Source: Atopsyche davidsoni (taxonomy: Eukaryota; Arthropoda; Insecta; Trichoptera; Hydrobiosidae). From it: a DNA stretch of 64,000 nt. The notes under the pieces were generated by a model. That model had not been told where the DNA came from, did not search any database, and was given only the letters and a program-made list of their open reading frames with translations. Position numbers and translations under genes: made by a program. Below, piece after piece: positions 48,701 through 60,830 of the stretch; the first letter of the stretch is position 1; each line of letters begins with the position of its first letter. The DNA lies in contig JAILWY010000003.1 of assembly GCA_022113835.1 (NCBI GenBank), forward strand, positions 10,563,501 to 10,627,500. The letters run 5' to 3'.

Positions 48701-51700
48701 GTTGTAATACAAGCTGTAACCGGCCGCACACAACCTTGCCGCGTAACCATGATCTGGTGTAACAGACTCCCCTGAGAGCGGAGGTCGGACCTCATGCATC
48801 CACTTTCAAATTATTTCACTCATTGTTCGCGTTTCGATACATAATTGCGGTCACTTAGCAGACGCTCGCTTGGGCAATATTAAAAACCCGTTTGAACACT
48901 ATCAATTGGATCTCACGGTGATGATGGAAAATTGTTAGCACGTCGAGGCTGCCACGAAGGTAAAGATAGAGCCACTACAACGAGATACGAACGTCATTAC
49001 TGGGAGCCACGGCCGATCAATCCATTTGGTGAATTTTTAAAATTTATAATCCTCCTAGTAAAGAAAGTGCAGGTAAAACGTACACAAAAAAGACTTATGA
49101 TCATCCGGATTTTTTGTATCAAGAATATTCTCAAACCATGTAAGTACAAATAGTTCAATATAAATACAACGCAGCGTTACTTTTTCAATCAGGCCTCTTG
49201 ACATCTCATGATTTATTAACATGCCATGAAAAGATGATAATGTGAATCTCGCTTAAGGCAATATTGGCAAATTAAAAGAAACAGTGGAGCAATAATGTTA
49301 AATTAATTAGCACAAATGTAATTCATTCGCCGCACTGACGTTATCGTTAGTAATTGGCATTCAGTAATGGGTAATAATGTCTAGTTTTATTTTAATTGGA
49401 GTTGATATTCGCACCATATTCATAAACACTAATGACAGAAGAAACACTTTATCACATAATGTTCTTACTAACACAGTATGATAAATAAGCTTGACATATA
49501 ACCCACTATAACAAAATAACAATATTGAATAAAACCATATATTTTTACCATTTATTTCTTAAAAGTTTTTAGGCCCCGGTCTGAGCTGAGTGAATCCAGC
49601 AACGTGTACGCTCATCGCACATTGTCACCCAAAGTACATCATTTGTAGATCACGAAACATCGTTTTAAGTATGGGTTTTGTAATATTTAGAAAATAATTT
49701 GATATTTATGTATCTTCTTATCCAGATACATCTTGTCCGTGCTGTTGGGGATACGACACTGCCATCAGTTGCATGCTAAATTAAAAAAAAAAATATTTAT
49801 ACAATATTCCACAAAGGTGTCTCGTCAGTGCAACATTCTTATCAAAATGCGTCGGCGCGAATAACCACGGAGTCATTAGTTCACCCCTGTCGGGTGTTTT
49901 CAAGGCTTCCAAATATTTTCACATTTACGCAGACCCCTCGGGCTGGACAATTTATTCTAGCTTTAAAAAAATATGTTGTCGCACTTGAAAAGCGTAATAA
50001 TTCCCGGGAAATGTCAAGAAAAAGTAAGGATCGCATAAAATGTACCCTTCTGAGAGAATTTCATATTTTTCGGTGGTGTACACAATTTTTCAGATATATT
50101 TTTCCTCGGAATCTGAATTATTTATTCTCTTGACATATTTGGGTGTCACCATTTTTTTTATTATATAAAGGTACACTTAAACGTACATAAAAACAATTAA
50201 GTGCTCGCATGGAGTTTGTAAAATCAACACTTTATTATTTATTTTTTATTGTGGTACTATCCGGTTGTAAAAAGTTAATGACTAATAGTTAGAACGTTAA
50301 TGTAAACAAAAGTGAGCATATGATATTCTACGTTTATAATGTAATTGAGGAGTATACAATAAAATAAAGAACAAAAAAAAAATTTACTAAATTATACTAA
50401 TTATATGTAACGAATTATAGTAAAATAATTAAATAGTTGCAATTATTTAAGGATAGTGATTGGCTGTCTTTTATTTCATACTCTAGAATTCATTAGTGAT
50501 ATATATCCCTCAATGAGAATATTTTATAATGGACCACATATGTAGATATACTAACTCAGATCGATCGAATGATGAATCTAAGCAATCATTTGCGAATTAG
50601 AGGGAGTACGGGCCGTGAAACGAGTCCATAGAAAAATACATACAGATATTTTTCCGCAGATTATAATACTATAAACTTCTATACATATATATATTTTAAT
50701 ATTCAACAGTCGATTTGAATCTGAGCGCACAAAAACTATGTTACATTTGTATTGGAAAGTGTTATCTATTATCAGAAATTTTCTTCTTAATATTACATTA
50801 TTCATGAGAATCGACGATTTCATCATCAATTTCGCTAAGGTTATATTTCCAACGATGTCGTCTCCACATAACTCCATTAACAATGCGATTGATGCAAATA
50901 CAGCCGGTGTGGTGTGGCAACTGCAGCCGCTCTTCCCCGGCGTGAAATCCGAAATCGCGGGCTCGTATGCACCTGGCGTGGATATTGTTCAGGCATAAAT
51001 TACCGTGAGAAATTTAAATAAGACGATGTGGCAAGATGACCACAGAACTGGTTTACCTGGCGGAGTATTTTTTTTTTTTTTTTACTCTCGGCGCATACTA
51101 AATGACGCCGAATGTCGTTTTGGGAAAGCGCCTCGGGAGTTACCGCCTGCACATGCGGTGACAATTAAACGAACAGTTCGATGGCGCGGTGGTGGGAACG
51201 CAGGAGGCTACAGGTGGTGAAAACACCAACGCAATTAATTACCCACTTTACGTTTAAACTATGCATGTTGAATATAAAATATCTGCACATTAGAATATTT
51301 ACTACTTTGTGAAAAAATACTTGAGTTTGAATGGTTTTTTTTTCATTTGCTTAGTATAGATTTTTCATTCTCGGGTGTAGTGGCACGTGTGCACGAGTGA
51401 GTCAGTCGGTCACCGGTCGTAATCCAATAAGGGAGGACGCGCCGGCCGCGCTCGGTGGCGGTGTCCGCATTGCGGCGGTGAGCCTCTCGCTCAACGCAAC
51501 ACGAAGACTACGGGGAATCAAAAAAGCAAACTCCAGTTGACCTTCGAGTATTAAAATAATTTTTTTGTTCAAATTTTTACAGATTATTTTTTCATTGTAT
51601 AATAAATATTGAATATTATCCACACAAATTGTGTCATTATCAAGATAAAAATATTATTGAAAAATAATACTTTTATTAATACGATAAAATTTAAGAGAAT

Positions 51701-54534
51701 CAATTATTTTATTGTTTGTTTCTTGGCAATGTATTTTATCTAGATAATGACTATGCTTTTAAATTGAAACATGTCGGTAAAGATATGCAAAAAAAAAAAC
51801 AAACAACAAAACAATAGTTGAATAAAACACACTATCTACGCAGTAGACCTTAAGTTACAACGCTCCACATTTTGTTTATGTATAATTTCAATAATCAGTT
51901 TGGATGAAATAAAAATATACTTGTGAAAATGTAGTCGAAGAGAACTGTTTAGCGCTACTAGCGAGCGTGATAGGTCAAGTTTGGAAAGGTTAGATCAGGA
52001 TGCGTTCAATACTTGTTATAAAAAAACAGCCTAAGACGTTGCTGGCGGCACGTGATTAAATAGCATTGAACTGTATGATTTTGACATCTTTTCAGCGTCA
52101 GGTTTGTAACCCAAAAGAATCCTGATCATACTTCCGTAAATTTACTTGCCGAAGGTCCCAGATAATCATAATAAATAAATTACAAAATGGCGAGTCCTTT
52201 TTGAGCGAGCAATTTTTACGCCGGAGTATCTCAGCGTTTGCGGCGTATCAGCATTATGCCAGACTCAAAAGTTTAAGCAACCACCAAGACGAATTCATCG
52301 GCCGTGACCCTGCAAAATCACACAATTCTTACGAGAAATATAGCACAATTGGTAAATTAAATTTACAAATTTCGATCGCGGTCTAACCTGGCATTATTTT
52401 CCAGTTAACCTAGAAAATTAATCACCCAAAGTGGGTCAGAATTTTTATCTAGCGTCCTCAAAGCGCGAGCCCTCAATCGGGCCAGATAGTCGCGGGTCTC
52501 GAGATAGGCGAACGTACTTTTCATTCTTCGTGTCCATGACTAAAGAGTTTTATTGTCTGTGGGAAAAACTCGCGCAAACAGAGGCACGGTATGAATATTA
52601 AGCACCTGCTTACTTACTTCCAGAACGGCGTGCATAAAATATGCATAGCGGTCGATTATCAGAATGACTCTTTGCCCGGGTATTAAGAAAGTCACGCTTT
52701 AAAAAAAAACAATAGGTTCGTGGTGTCAGACTAGATGGCTGAAATTTCGCGAGGGATTTCACTACATCACGTTTTAAATACGCAAAATATCTCTAAATTT
52801 CAATTAAGCACGATGTGATGTTGCAGACTGCGGAAATTCTAAATTGTAACAAAGCACGAAGCGATGCGCACTAATGACGGATGAAGTGCATTTAAAGTTT
52901 CTTAATGTACTTCCGCCTAGTAACGGATGCACGTAATAATAAAAGATGAGATTCAAGTAAAGCGACCGATAAACACATTTTAAATTAAATTGGCCTCGTG
53001 GAGGCGTAGATTTTATGATGTACATTTATTTAATGAACAAAAAGTGATTACTTTAATTCAGAAAGACAGAAGATAAAGTATGGAATGCTATTAAAATTAT
53101 AAGATAAGCATATTAGTTTAAGACTAAGACAATATATTTTTTTATATTAAATTTAATATCAAACCGATTTACAACATTCAGAGTTATAGAAAATTAAGAT
53201 AATGTATTGCGCATCAGCACTCGAACATCTGATTGAATTGCGCAAAAGTCTTTGAACCACAGCCTCTCGTTTCACTGCCAGAGTTCATGAGACCCTGAGT
53301 AATCGGCAGACCAGTCGAAAGAGAAAAGGTTAAAAATAAATGCAAAACGACAAATTAAAAATAAATACATTTTCCTTATACTCTTTTTGCGAAACACAAA
53401 CAGAATTGATAAAAGGTTTTCGTACAACCTGATGGTTTTGAAATTGTGATGATATATGTTTGTGTTTACTAACCAGAGTTTTATATGTATTGTGGACCGA
53501 TAATCTTACAAGAAATTCGATGAGGCAGGGGTACCGGGAGAGCAGAAACGTCATAGAATCCGCTAAAAAGTTAAACTCGGTACTTCTCGATCGATTGACA
53601 AGTATTTACGGGGACAGTACGGGTACATGGATGCTGTTTTGCTAAGAGAGCATGTGCTTGCAGGGAGGTGTGAAACCTGCGGAGCGGAAATTTCACACCT
53701 AGGTAGTAATTGTTTTCGGATTAAAATCATATGTAGACACGAGGAGAAACCGTTAAAAAAGTAAATCTCGTTCATTAGTCGCATGCGAGGCGGACGCTCG
53801 ATTGATTGACGGCGTCGGGGGCAGGAGGCGCCGCCAGCCTTGGGCCCGCAGACAGCCTTGGCGGGGAGGGGCACGCGCTCCGGAGGCTATTTACTGATTT
53901 TTTTAAATTCTATCCAAATACCTCTGCAGTACCTGCTGGCAAAAAAAAACATCACTTATCGAACCCAGCAATTTACAAATGCCAAGGAATTCGCGAAAAC
54001 AAATTAATTGAATTCGACGTCCGCGGCCAACGAACAGCGCTCGGGGTGCGGCAAACGCTCATCGGAGATACACGCAACGAGTGGGGTTCGAGCTCAGTAT
54101 TCTGCGCCGTTTGCATGTTTTCGGTTTGAGATTCAGCACGATAGCTCAGTGGAAAATGCGATGTAAGCTGTGTGCGCATCACATCGCAGCTGAATTCGGT
54201 TGATAAATATGAATAAACTGATTTCGTTTTTAATCGATCGATTCAGGCGGCCCTGTCGAGCGTGCAGTGCGGTCGGCTCGCGAGCGAAGCTCTGGCCGGG
54301 TTTTCCCAATAGAGAACAAACTCGTTCCGAGCTCGGGCGGTCAGAATCCACATTAGCGACAAGACCGGAATATGCACACGCGCACCTGGCGTGCCGGCCC
54401 ACGGCCCTAGCCGCGCGCTCGGCGACAACACAACATATTTACTTCACTCGTTGAAAACACGAAATGCACCCTGAACATGACATAAACATATCTTTGAATC
54501 AAATTTAAGATTTAGATATTGAGCAGCCGGTTGA
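42789..54534. other. Non-coding DNA, no gene supported
   Basis: AT-rich with short GC-rich islets. One open, splice-bounded segment on the minus strand (45236-45465) is a weak exon candidate. A full CRE palindrome lies at 47579-47586. No RNA gene was recognised. Confidence 0.45.
47579..47586. promoter_or_regulatory. CRE palindrome TGACGTCA
   Basis: A full 8-bp CREB/ATF consensus in a CpG-rich islet. It is flanked by imperfect inverted GGTCGG/CCGACC-type sequence at about 47511-47531 and 47590-47611. Confidence 0.4.
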
Positions 54535-55043
54535 ATGAGAACTGGGATCCTGACCAAGAAATCAAAGTGAGGATTGAGACAGCACGCAGTACATTTGATA
54601 ATTTGAGAAAAGTATGCTCAAGATCTCGATGGAGATTCACCAAATGTTATGTCGTGACACTCAAGACAGCTACTATGTGAAAAATGGAGGTGGCAGAAAT
54701 GTGGCTGAATAAGAGAATCTTTAAGATACCATGAGTTGACCGCGTCACAAATGAAAGAGTCTTGCACAGAATGCGCAAATAAAGGGAATTCTTGACGTTG
54801 GTAAAGTAACGAATGATCTCCTATTTTAACCTCATTTTTCATAACAATAAATATAGCATCCTTCAGCTGATTATCCAAGGAAAAATCGGAAGGAAAAAGA
54901 GGCATTGGAAGAAGTAAGTTCACGTGGATGCGGAATTTGCGCCGAGATCGGAAGTACGGCCGAATTGTTGAGACTGGCCCAGGATAGGAATATGTTCGAG
55001 GAAATTGTCACCAACCTCCTATGAGGAGAGGCAACAGAAGAAG
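54535..55043 (+). mobile_element. Non-LTR retrotransposon fragment, longest copy (E)
   Basis: This is the longest of the five copies. Frames read WDPDQEIKVRIETARSTFDN, FTKCYVVTLKTATM, MEVAEMWLNKRIFKIP, VDRVTNESVLHRMRK, then KYSILQLIIQGKI and EIGSTAELLRLAQDRNMFEE with IVTNLL and a stop. The order matches the region from the thumb to the C-terminus of an RTE-like reverse transcriptase, as I know the family. Several frameshifts and stops are present. The upstream endonuclease and catalytic RT parts are absent. Confidence 0.8.
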
Positions 55044-58000
55044 AAATAAAATTTCCTAGAACACGTTTTTACCATAAATCAAGCTATTCTTTAAAAAAAA
55101 TACATGATTGCATAAAATATTTGACAGAATACAGTGTAATATTTTAGATAATTAACATACACGACGTTAAAGGTTACATGTTTACGAATAAATAAGCAAA
55201 ACAGTCCACAGTGAGCTACCCGAGCTGACAAAAAATATCGTTTCTCATTTTGCACTGGCTAAATATTTGATTCTCTGGACAGGACATGGTTTTTAGCATT
55301 GAACGCAGGCTACTGTGGTGGCTTGAGGGCCGGAAATTAATAAAGAATGTATCTGCATCGAGAAACGTGATAGTGTTTCGAGGTCCACGGGGAGGCCGAG
55401 AGGAAGTAGATATTCAGATGTCGCACTGTTCACTAAAGCATATAATAATATATAATACTTTCGACACAATGCACTTGATGGAATTCAATTTTAATATATT
55501 TTTATTTATATAACGCGATAAGTTTCGTCAAGCAGGGTGAGGTTTCGTTAACTATTTACATATGAGCAAATGACATGATATATCCGGCTTATATTTTGAA
55601 CGCCTAAAAGTTTTACGATAGTCCAAAATGAGAATTTGTTAGAAGATAAAATATTCGATATGTGTGTATTATTATTTAACAAACAAGACACATACAGCGA
55701 TGCTTATTACTTGTAAATCATTACTACTTAAAATATTAGAATTTAGCCTCTACTCGATTACTAATAATACTACTGCATTTAAATATTTTTTATGTTAATA
55801 ATTACTATGTATTCTCAACGCTTCCTCGATCAGTGCTTCATTGTTCGAAAAATGGAGGGTTAAGGTCGTGTTGTTGGAGGATTCATTAGTTATTTCGCTG
55901 CACTGGGAGATACGGACGGACAGTTGTTTATGCAAGATTGCAATGACATACATATGCAGTATTTTATGTTCTAAGCGTTCACTCTCGACAGCGTGCCCAC
56001 AGTGAAGGAGCGTTATAAATATAATATTAAATAATCGCATGCAAATCGCTGACGCAACGCAAGCCGCCTTGAAAATCTGTAGAAAGAAAATTTGTACGCT
56101 TTCGCGTTAGCAGGTATTCCGTTATCGTCAGCTGTGAAATGGAAATCGCTCGGCCCGCGCGCCGCGGCGAGCACTCGCCCGTCCTGGGCATTATCGAAGC
56201 GAAACAGAGCGGCTTGCTTCACATCAAACCGAATCATTTGCAATTCGATCTTCAATATGCTGTAGGAAAAAAAAATAAAAATTGTTACCCAACTTAATAA
56301 AGTTTTTAACAATTATGTGTGGTAATTATGTAACGTTTCAAATAATGCTGACCCAAATTCGACAATGGATTTTAATTCAAACGAACGTGCGCATAAAACA
56401 AAAAGTCTAAAAATACAATAGAAATATTAATAGTCTGACTCGAATGTCGGGGATGCTTGCGGGGCACGATTGTACCGGCCCGTGACTTGAGCGTGACTTG
56501 AGCGTGACCGCGCGGGCCGGGCCGACGTCGCTGTCCTTGTTCGGCAAATATCTCCGTCCCGGCTGCTTCCGCGCTTACTTTCACTCACGTTTCTTCTGCA
56601 GTTTTATCTTCTTTGAATGATCCCGCGTTAGGGGCGCTCGTAGTAAAACCGGCGACACGCACTCCGAGGGAACTCCGGGCGATCTTCTTTCCCCCGTCCT
56701 CGTAACTGTGTAAGGTTTCTCGGCGAGGTTTCGATGTGCATTATCACACAACGAAAAAAAAAAAAACAACGACTATTATGAAGAACTGAGGTAAGGTTTT
56801 GTTGCATTCTTGCAAAAATAAAATAGGAAATGCTTTCACGCCGATTACAAAAGCTAAATAACAATGAGTTCTTAAAATTCCATTTTCACTTATAAACTAC
56901 TTTGGAAGCGAATTCGTTATAATATTTGTACCTCAAAATCATTTTTAAGAAAAACTTTCGACTTCAAATTGCTCAATCAAACATTCTGTCAAATCATTCA
57001 CTCACTTGCATTATTTTTTTCGTTTAAAGTGAATAAATTAGGCAACACGGCGGCGACTTCCCATTGTACCCGGAAAAGCTGCAGAATCTTTTCAATTACG
57101 TAATGATACTGTACATTTTTTAAAGAATAATCGCCGAACGCCTCCAATCGATGGACGAAATGATTGCCGAGGCGGGGTATTGTTCCAAAGCAGTGGCCAA
57201 CACGCCGGATGAAAAAAATGCGTTGATGATGGAATTAAATTCGCCGAGGAGCAGCAGAGAACCTCGCCGCTGCGATTTTAATTGCGAATTCGCTTTGTTC
57301 TCGCCGGCAGCTCCCGCGCCGTGTGATTTACGCCTCGTAGACCCAGACGGTCAGCAACTGGATTAGAAACGAATAACCGTTTCACTTTTTCACGAACTGG
57401 ATTACCAATTATCTCCAACACACATCAGAAGATATACCTATTTGTATGCCATCGAACCAGGTAAACGTCGTTAGATGTGGTTTTATGCAAAACTCAAGGA
57501 TTAAAAAGCAATAAGAACATTTTCCTGGACAAAATTTTTGTACCTGTTCACTATAAGAAAAATCAATCAGTAGTAGATATTGATTTAATATCAAGACCAT
57601 TCAGTTAAACTGGGTTGTGTTAATGGAACTGCAAACCGAAAAGACAATGTATGTTAATGTTGATAATTATCGAATCAAACGCCATATAATGCTAACAAAA
57701 AATATGCCAATCGAGATTCTGCCATGTTTATATTTGTACAGATGCCCGGAAAATGTTGCGAAGTTTGCGACCCGAATGCAAAAATAAAAATATATAAACA
57801 CAGCAACGTTAACATTTGGGTCACAATTAAGTAACGAGCCGGCCAAAAGTGCGTTTCGCAATATTGGCGGTCAAGTATAATATTTCTTATCGCGAAAATA
57901 TTATAACATATCCGAGTGTCATAGAAAAGGAGATGAAAATGAGAAAGTGTGAAGAAATTGAAACCGATTTTTTTTGATCGACCGATATTGCGTAAGTCTT

Positions 58001-58966
58001 CACACAAATAGAATTATAAATTAAAAACAAAAACTTTACAATACAAATTGAGTGTTGCGTAAGATCGTATCAAAATGTTTACTTAAGTCGAATGGGGAAT
58101 AGAAAGTTACGATGCAGAGCGGCGGAGAGTTTTGCGGCAAAGACGGCGGGGATATTTTGATTTATCGCAGAAACGTACAGCGGCTCGCGGACGCGTCACC
58201 CCGGGTGCTGCCACCCAACAGAGGACGTCGCTTCCCCGGGTGAGTCCATCACCCGCGGGGTAGGAATAACTCAGCTAACTCAGCTAGCGCAGCTTTCCAA
58301 TTTCGATCGACTCGAGGACACTCGGAGTAAATTTCAAACAACCCGAGCTATCGAAAGTAATACAATGAGTCACCCGTACCGGGTGGTTTTCTGTTAACCC
58401 GACCGAACACGTTATCGCCGTCCACCCCATTGAGCGCGTTACTGGCGTACTGCGGAAACAAACTTGTACTATTTTAAGATCTCTATCGAGCCGCAATAGG
58501 TACCTTGTTGATATTCGTAACCAAATGAGGGCAATTATCTCATTAAAAAAAAAAAAAAAACACCGCACAGCAGACTTCAGTGGACTACTCGAAAATTGGG
58601 AGAAACACTTGATAAAACACGGATTATATTTATCGAACTGTTATGATGGACGTTATATAAAATGTTAACAAATATTTGAGCGCATTTGTACGTACACGTG
58701 TACATCACTCAGTTGTGTTTTCATCGTGAATCTTTCTTTTAGATATCTATATATTTTTGTAGCCGAGAAAAATTGTTTGATGCGGGAATCAAAGCCTGCG
58801 ATGGCAAGCGTCGATTAAAAACTAGGACTAGCTCACCGATAAACGATATTTTAAATCAAACTATACATTTAGCCCAACCGGTCAAGGACATAAGTACAGA
58901 TGTATCGACACGGATGCTTTGTGGTCTTTTGAAATCGGTTCGATAATCGCAGTCGATTCCCAGGAC

Positions 58967-59038
58967 GGTGGCAAGGTGGCAAGGTGGCAAGGTGGCAAGG
59001 TGGCAAGGTGGCAAGGTGGCACGGTGGCACGGTGGCGC
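58967..59038 (+). repeat. 8-bp minisatellite GGTGGCAA, nine units
   Basis: Exactly nine octamers: six GGTGGCAA, two GGTGGCAC and one GGTGGCGC at the right end. Confidence 0.95.
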
Positions 59039-60426
59039 GACCCCGTGACCTCGATAGAGCGGCCCGGCGCCCGTGCAGCCGCGGGGCGCTTCGGGGCTGC
59101 GGATTCACTCGGAGTAGTCGCGAAGGTGGGCGACGACGACACCCGCCGCGAACTATTTAAAAATAAACACAACACGGCCATCGCAGGCCGGAGCGGAGAC
59201 GCGAATCGACGCCCGGCCCGACACCCGCCGGGCACGGAAGCATTACTCAAGACACTCGCAATGAAAGACGTCCCCGGGACTTTTAAATATTTTATGACAT
59301 TTCGAAATTTCCAAGTCAATATGGCAAAGACTGCGCAAGCCGGGAAGTACTTCCCTAGCGTCGATCGCTTGTGGACGATGATAAAGTGGTCCGCGCCGGT
59401 TTGGCAACGCCGCCGGGCGGTCAGCGTGTCTCGTACATTTTTATTGGCCGATTTGTGTAACAACCGTTGGTCGGGCGCGCGCCTCGCCTGTTGACATTGT
59501 TGACATTGTTGCCTGCCGCCGCCTGCTTCCGCCTGCTTCCCCAGCAACAGCTCGCTTCCTGTCCTGCGCTCGCCTGCTTCTCAGCAGCTGTCGCTATTGC
59601 TCCAGGAGTGCCGTTTGAGCTTACGATCGCCTCGTATCAACTCGCAATCGTATTGTTTACCTTGATAACGCAGAAAAGTCCCGAAACGTGTCAACTACCT
59701 AAACAGGAGACGTCCCTCACCGACGGCTGCAAGCCGAAAGCGCGGACGATGTAATTTTAAAGTGGTAGATGCACGATCGTCCTATCAAATTTAAAAAAAT
59801 AAGTATTGAAGTTTCCATTGGTGGGAGTAGTTTTGCAAGGCATTTGAAGCGATAGCCGTCCAACGCAGAGGCGCGTCGCTGCGATTTATTCTCCCCTCGC
59901 CGAGCTCCCGCGACTGCTGAGGGCCGTTTTAATTGCGGTACAGTAGACAGCCGCAGTCGGCAGGTCAGACAGGCGAGCTAATGAAGAGGTCCATCATCTT
60001 AGTTCTCGAACGTTAAATTACCTAGAATGCTAACCGAGGTGCCTACCATCGCGGAGAATTGATACATCAGCCGATGATGCGGGCTGGAGGCGTTCGCTCA
60101 ATTTAAAAAGCTACGCATAAAATTATGATTTCTTGCCAATAATTATTAATGAGTCCGTAAAATTCTAGATGTACGATGTTTACTCACTTTGAGTACTCAA
60201 AACGAGTTGATATTTTAGAAGTTTTATCTAATAAAGTAAAGTTCAAAAACCGCCAAGTTGATAGTATCAAGCCGGTTACATAATCTAGATAACGTTGTAC
60301 CTGAAATAATTATCCCTTATCATAAAAGTCTGATCGACAAAAAATATATCTCACCTATTGGGTATATTATGCAAGTAACAATAAATGCCAAAATCTGAAA
60401 TTTTCATGCAGACATCCGGGTGTTCT

Positions 60427-60830
60427 GATAAGTGATAATGCGATACGAGATAATAATGTACCGCTAAGCCGTGCTGCATCGTTTTCAGGTTTTCAGCCAA
60501 CCGCAGGACATGCAGATTTAAGGCTTGTGTTCGAGTAGTTTGAGATTTGACTATATTCGGGTGAAACGAGATATATGGAACTAAAAGCCTTCATCTTATA
60601 TGTAAGAGCCGGTGCTGTCTCAGTTATTGATAGTGACTGGAATTTTCATCGTTGACCGAGGCCCACCTGTCCAGTCGCGAGTGTGTTTGTACAATACGAT
60701 GGTTTTTTCCTGTCTTATACAGGACAAGTAACTATGATAAAATGTTATGATAAGTGATAATGCGATACGAGGTGATAAAGTACCACTCAATTGTGTTGAA
60801 TTTCCTAGCCAATCGCAAGATATATAGAAT
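60427..60830 (+). repeat. Diverged direct duplication with a 23-bp perfect core
   Basis: The 23-bp core running from GATAAGTGATAATG to CGATACGAG occurs at 60427-60449 and again at 60749-60771, 322 bp apart. Weaker similarity continues for about 70-80 bp, for example AGCCAACCGCAGGACAT against AGCCAATCGCAAGATAT. It looks like an old local duplication. Each core holds three GATA tetramers. Confidence 0.75.

Noticed and set aside
53666..53700. 10-bp stem hairpin AGGTGTGAAA / TTTCACACCT
   Set aside because: A perfect but short stem with a 15-nt loop. It is expected by chance in 64 kb and has no supporting context.
54130..54205. tRNA-like stretch with an A-box-like GATAGCTCAGTGG
   Set aside because: No acceptable B box or cloverleaf could be drawn. 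At most it is an eroded tRNA-derived SINE.
58882..59547. 221-codon minus-strand and 191-codon plus-strand frames
   Set aside because: Both run through the GGTGGCAA minisatellite and a GC-rich islet. The peptides are repeat-derived and match no family.
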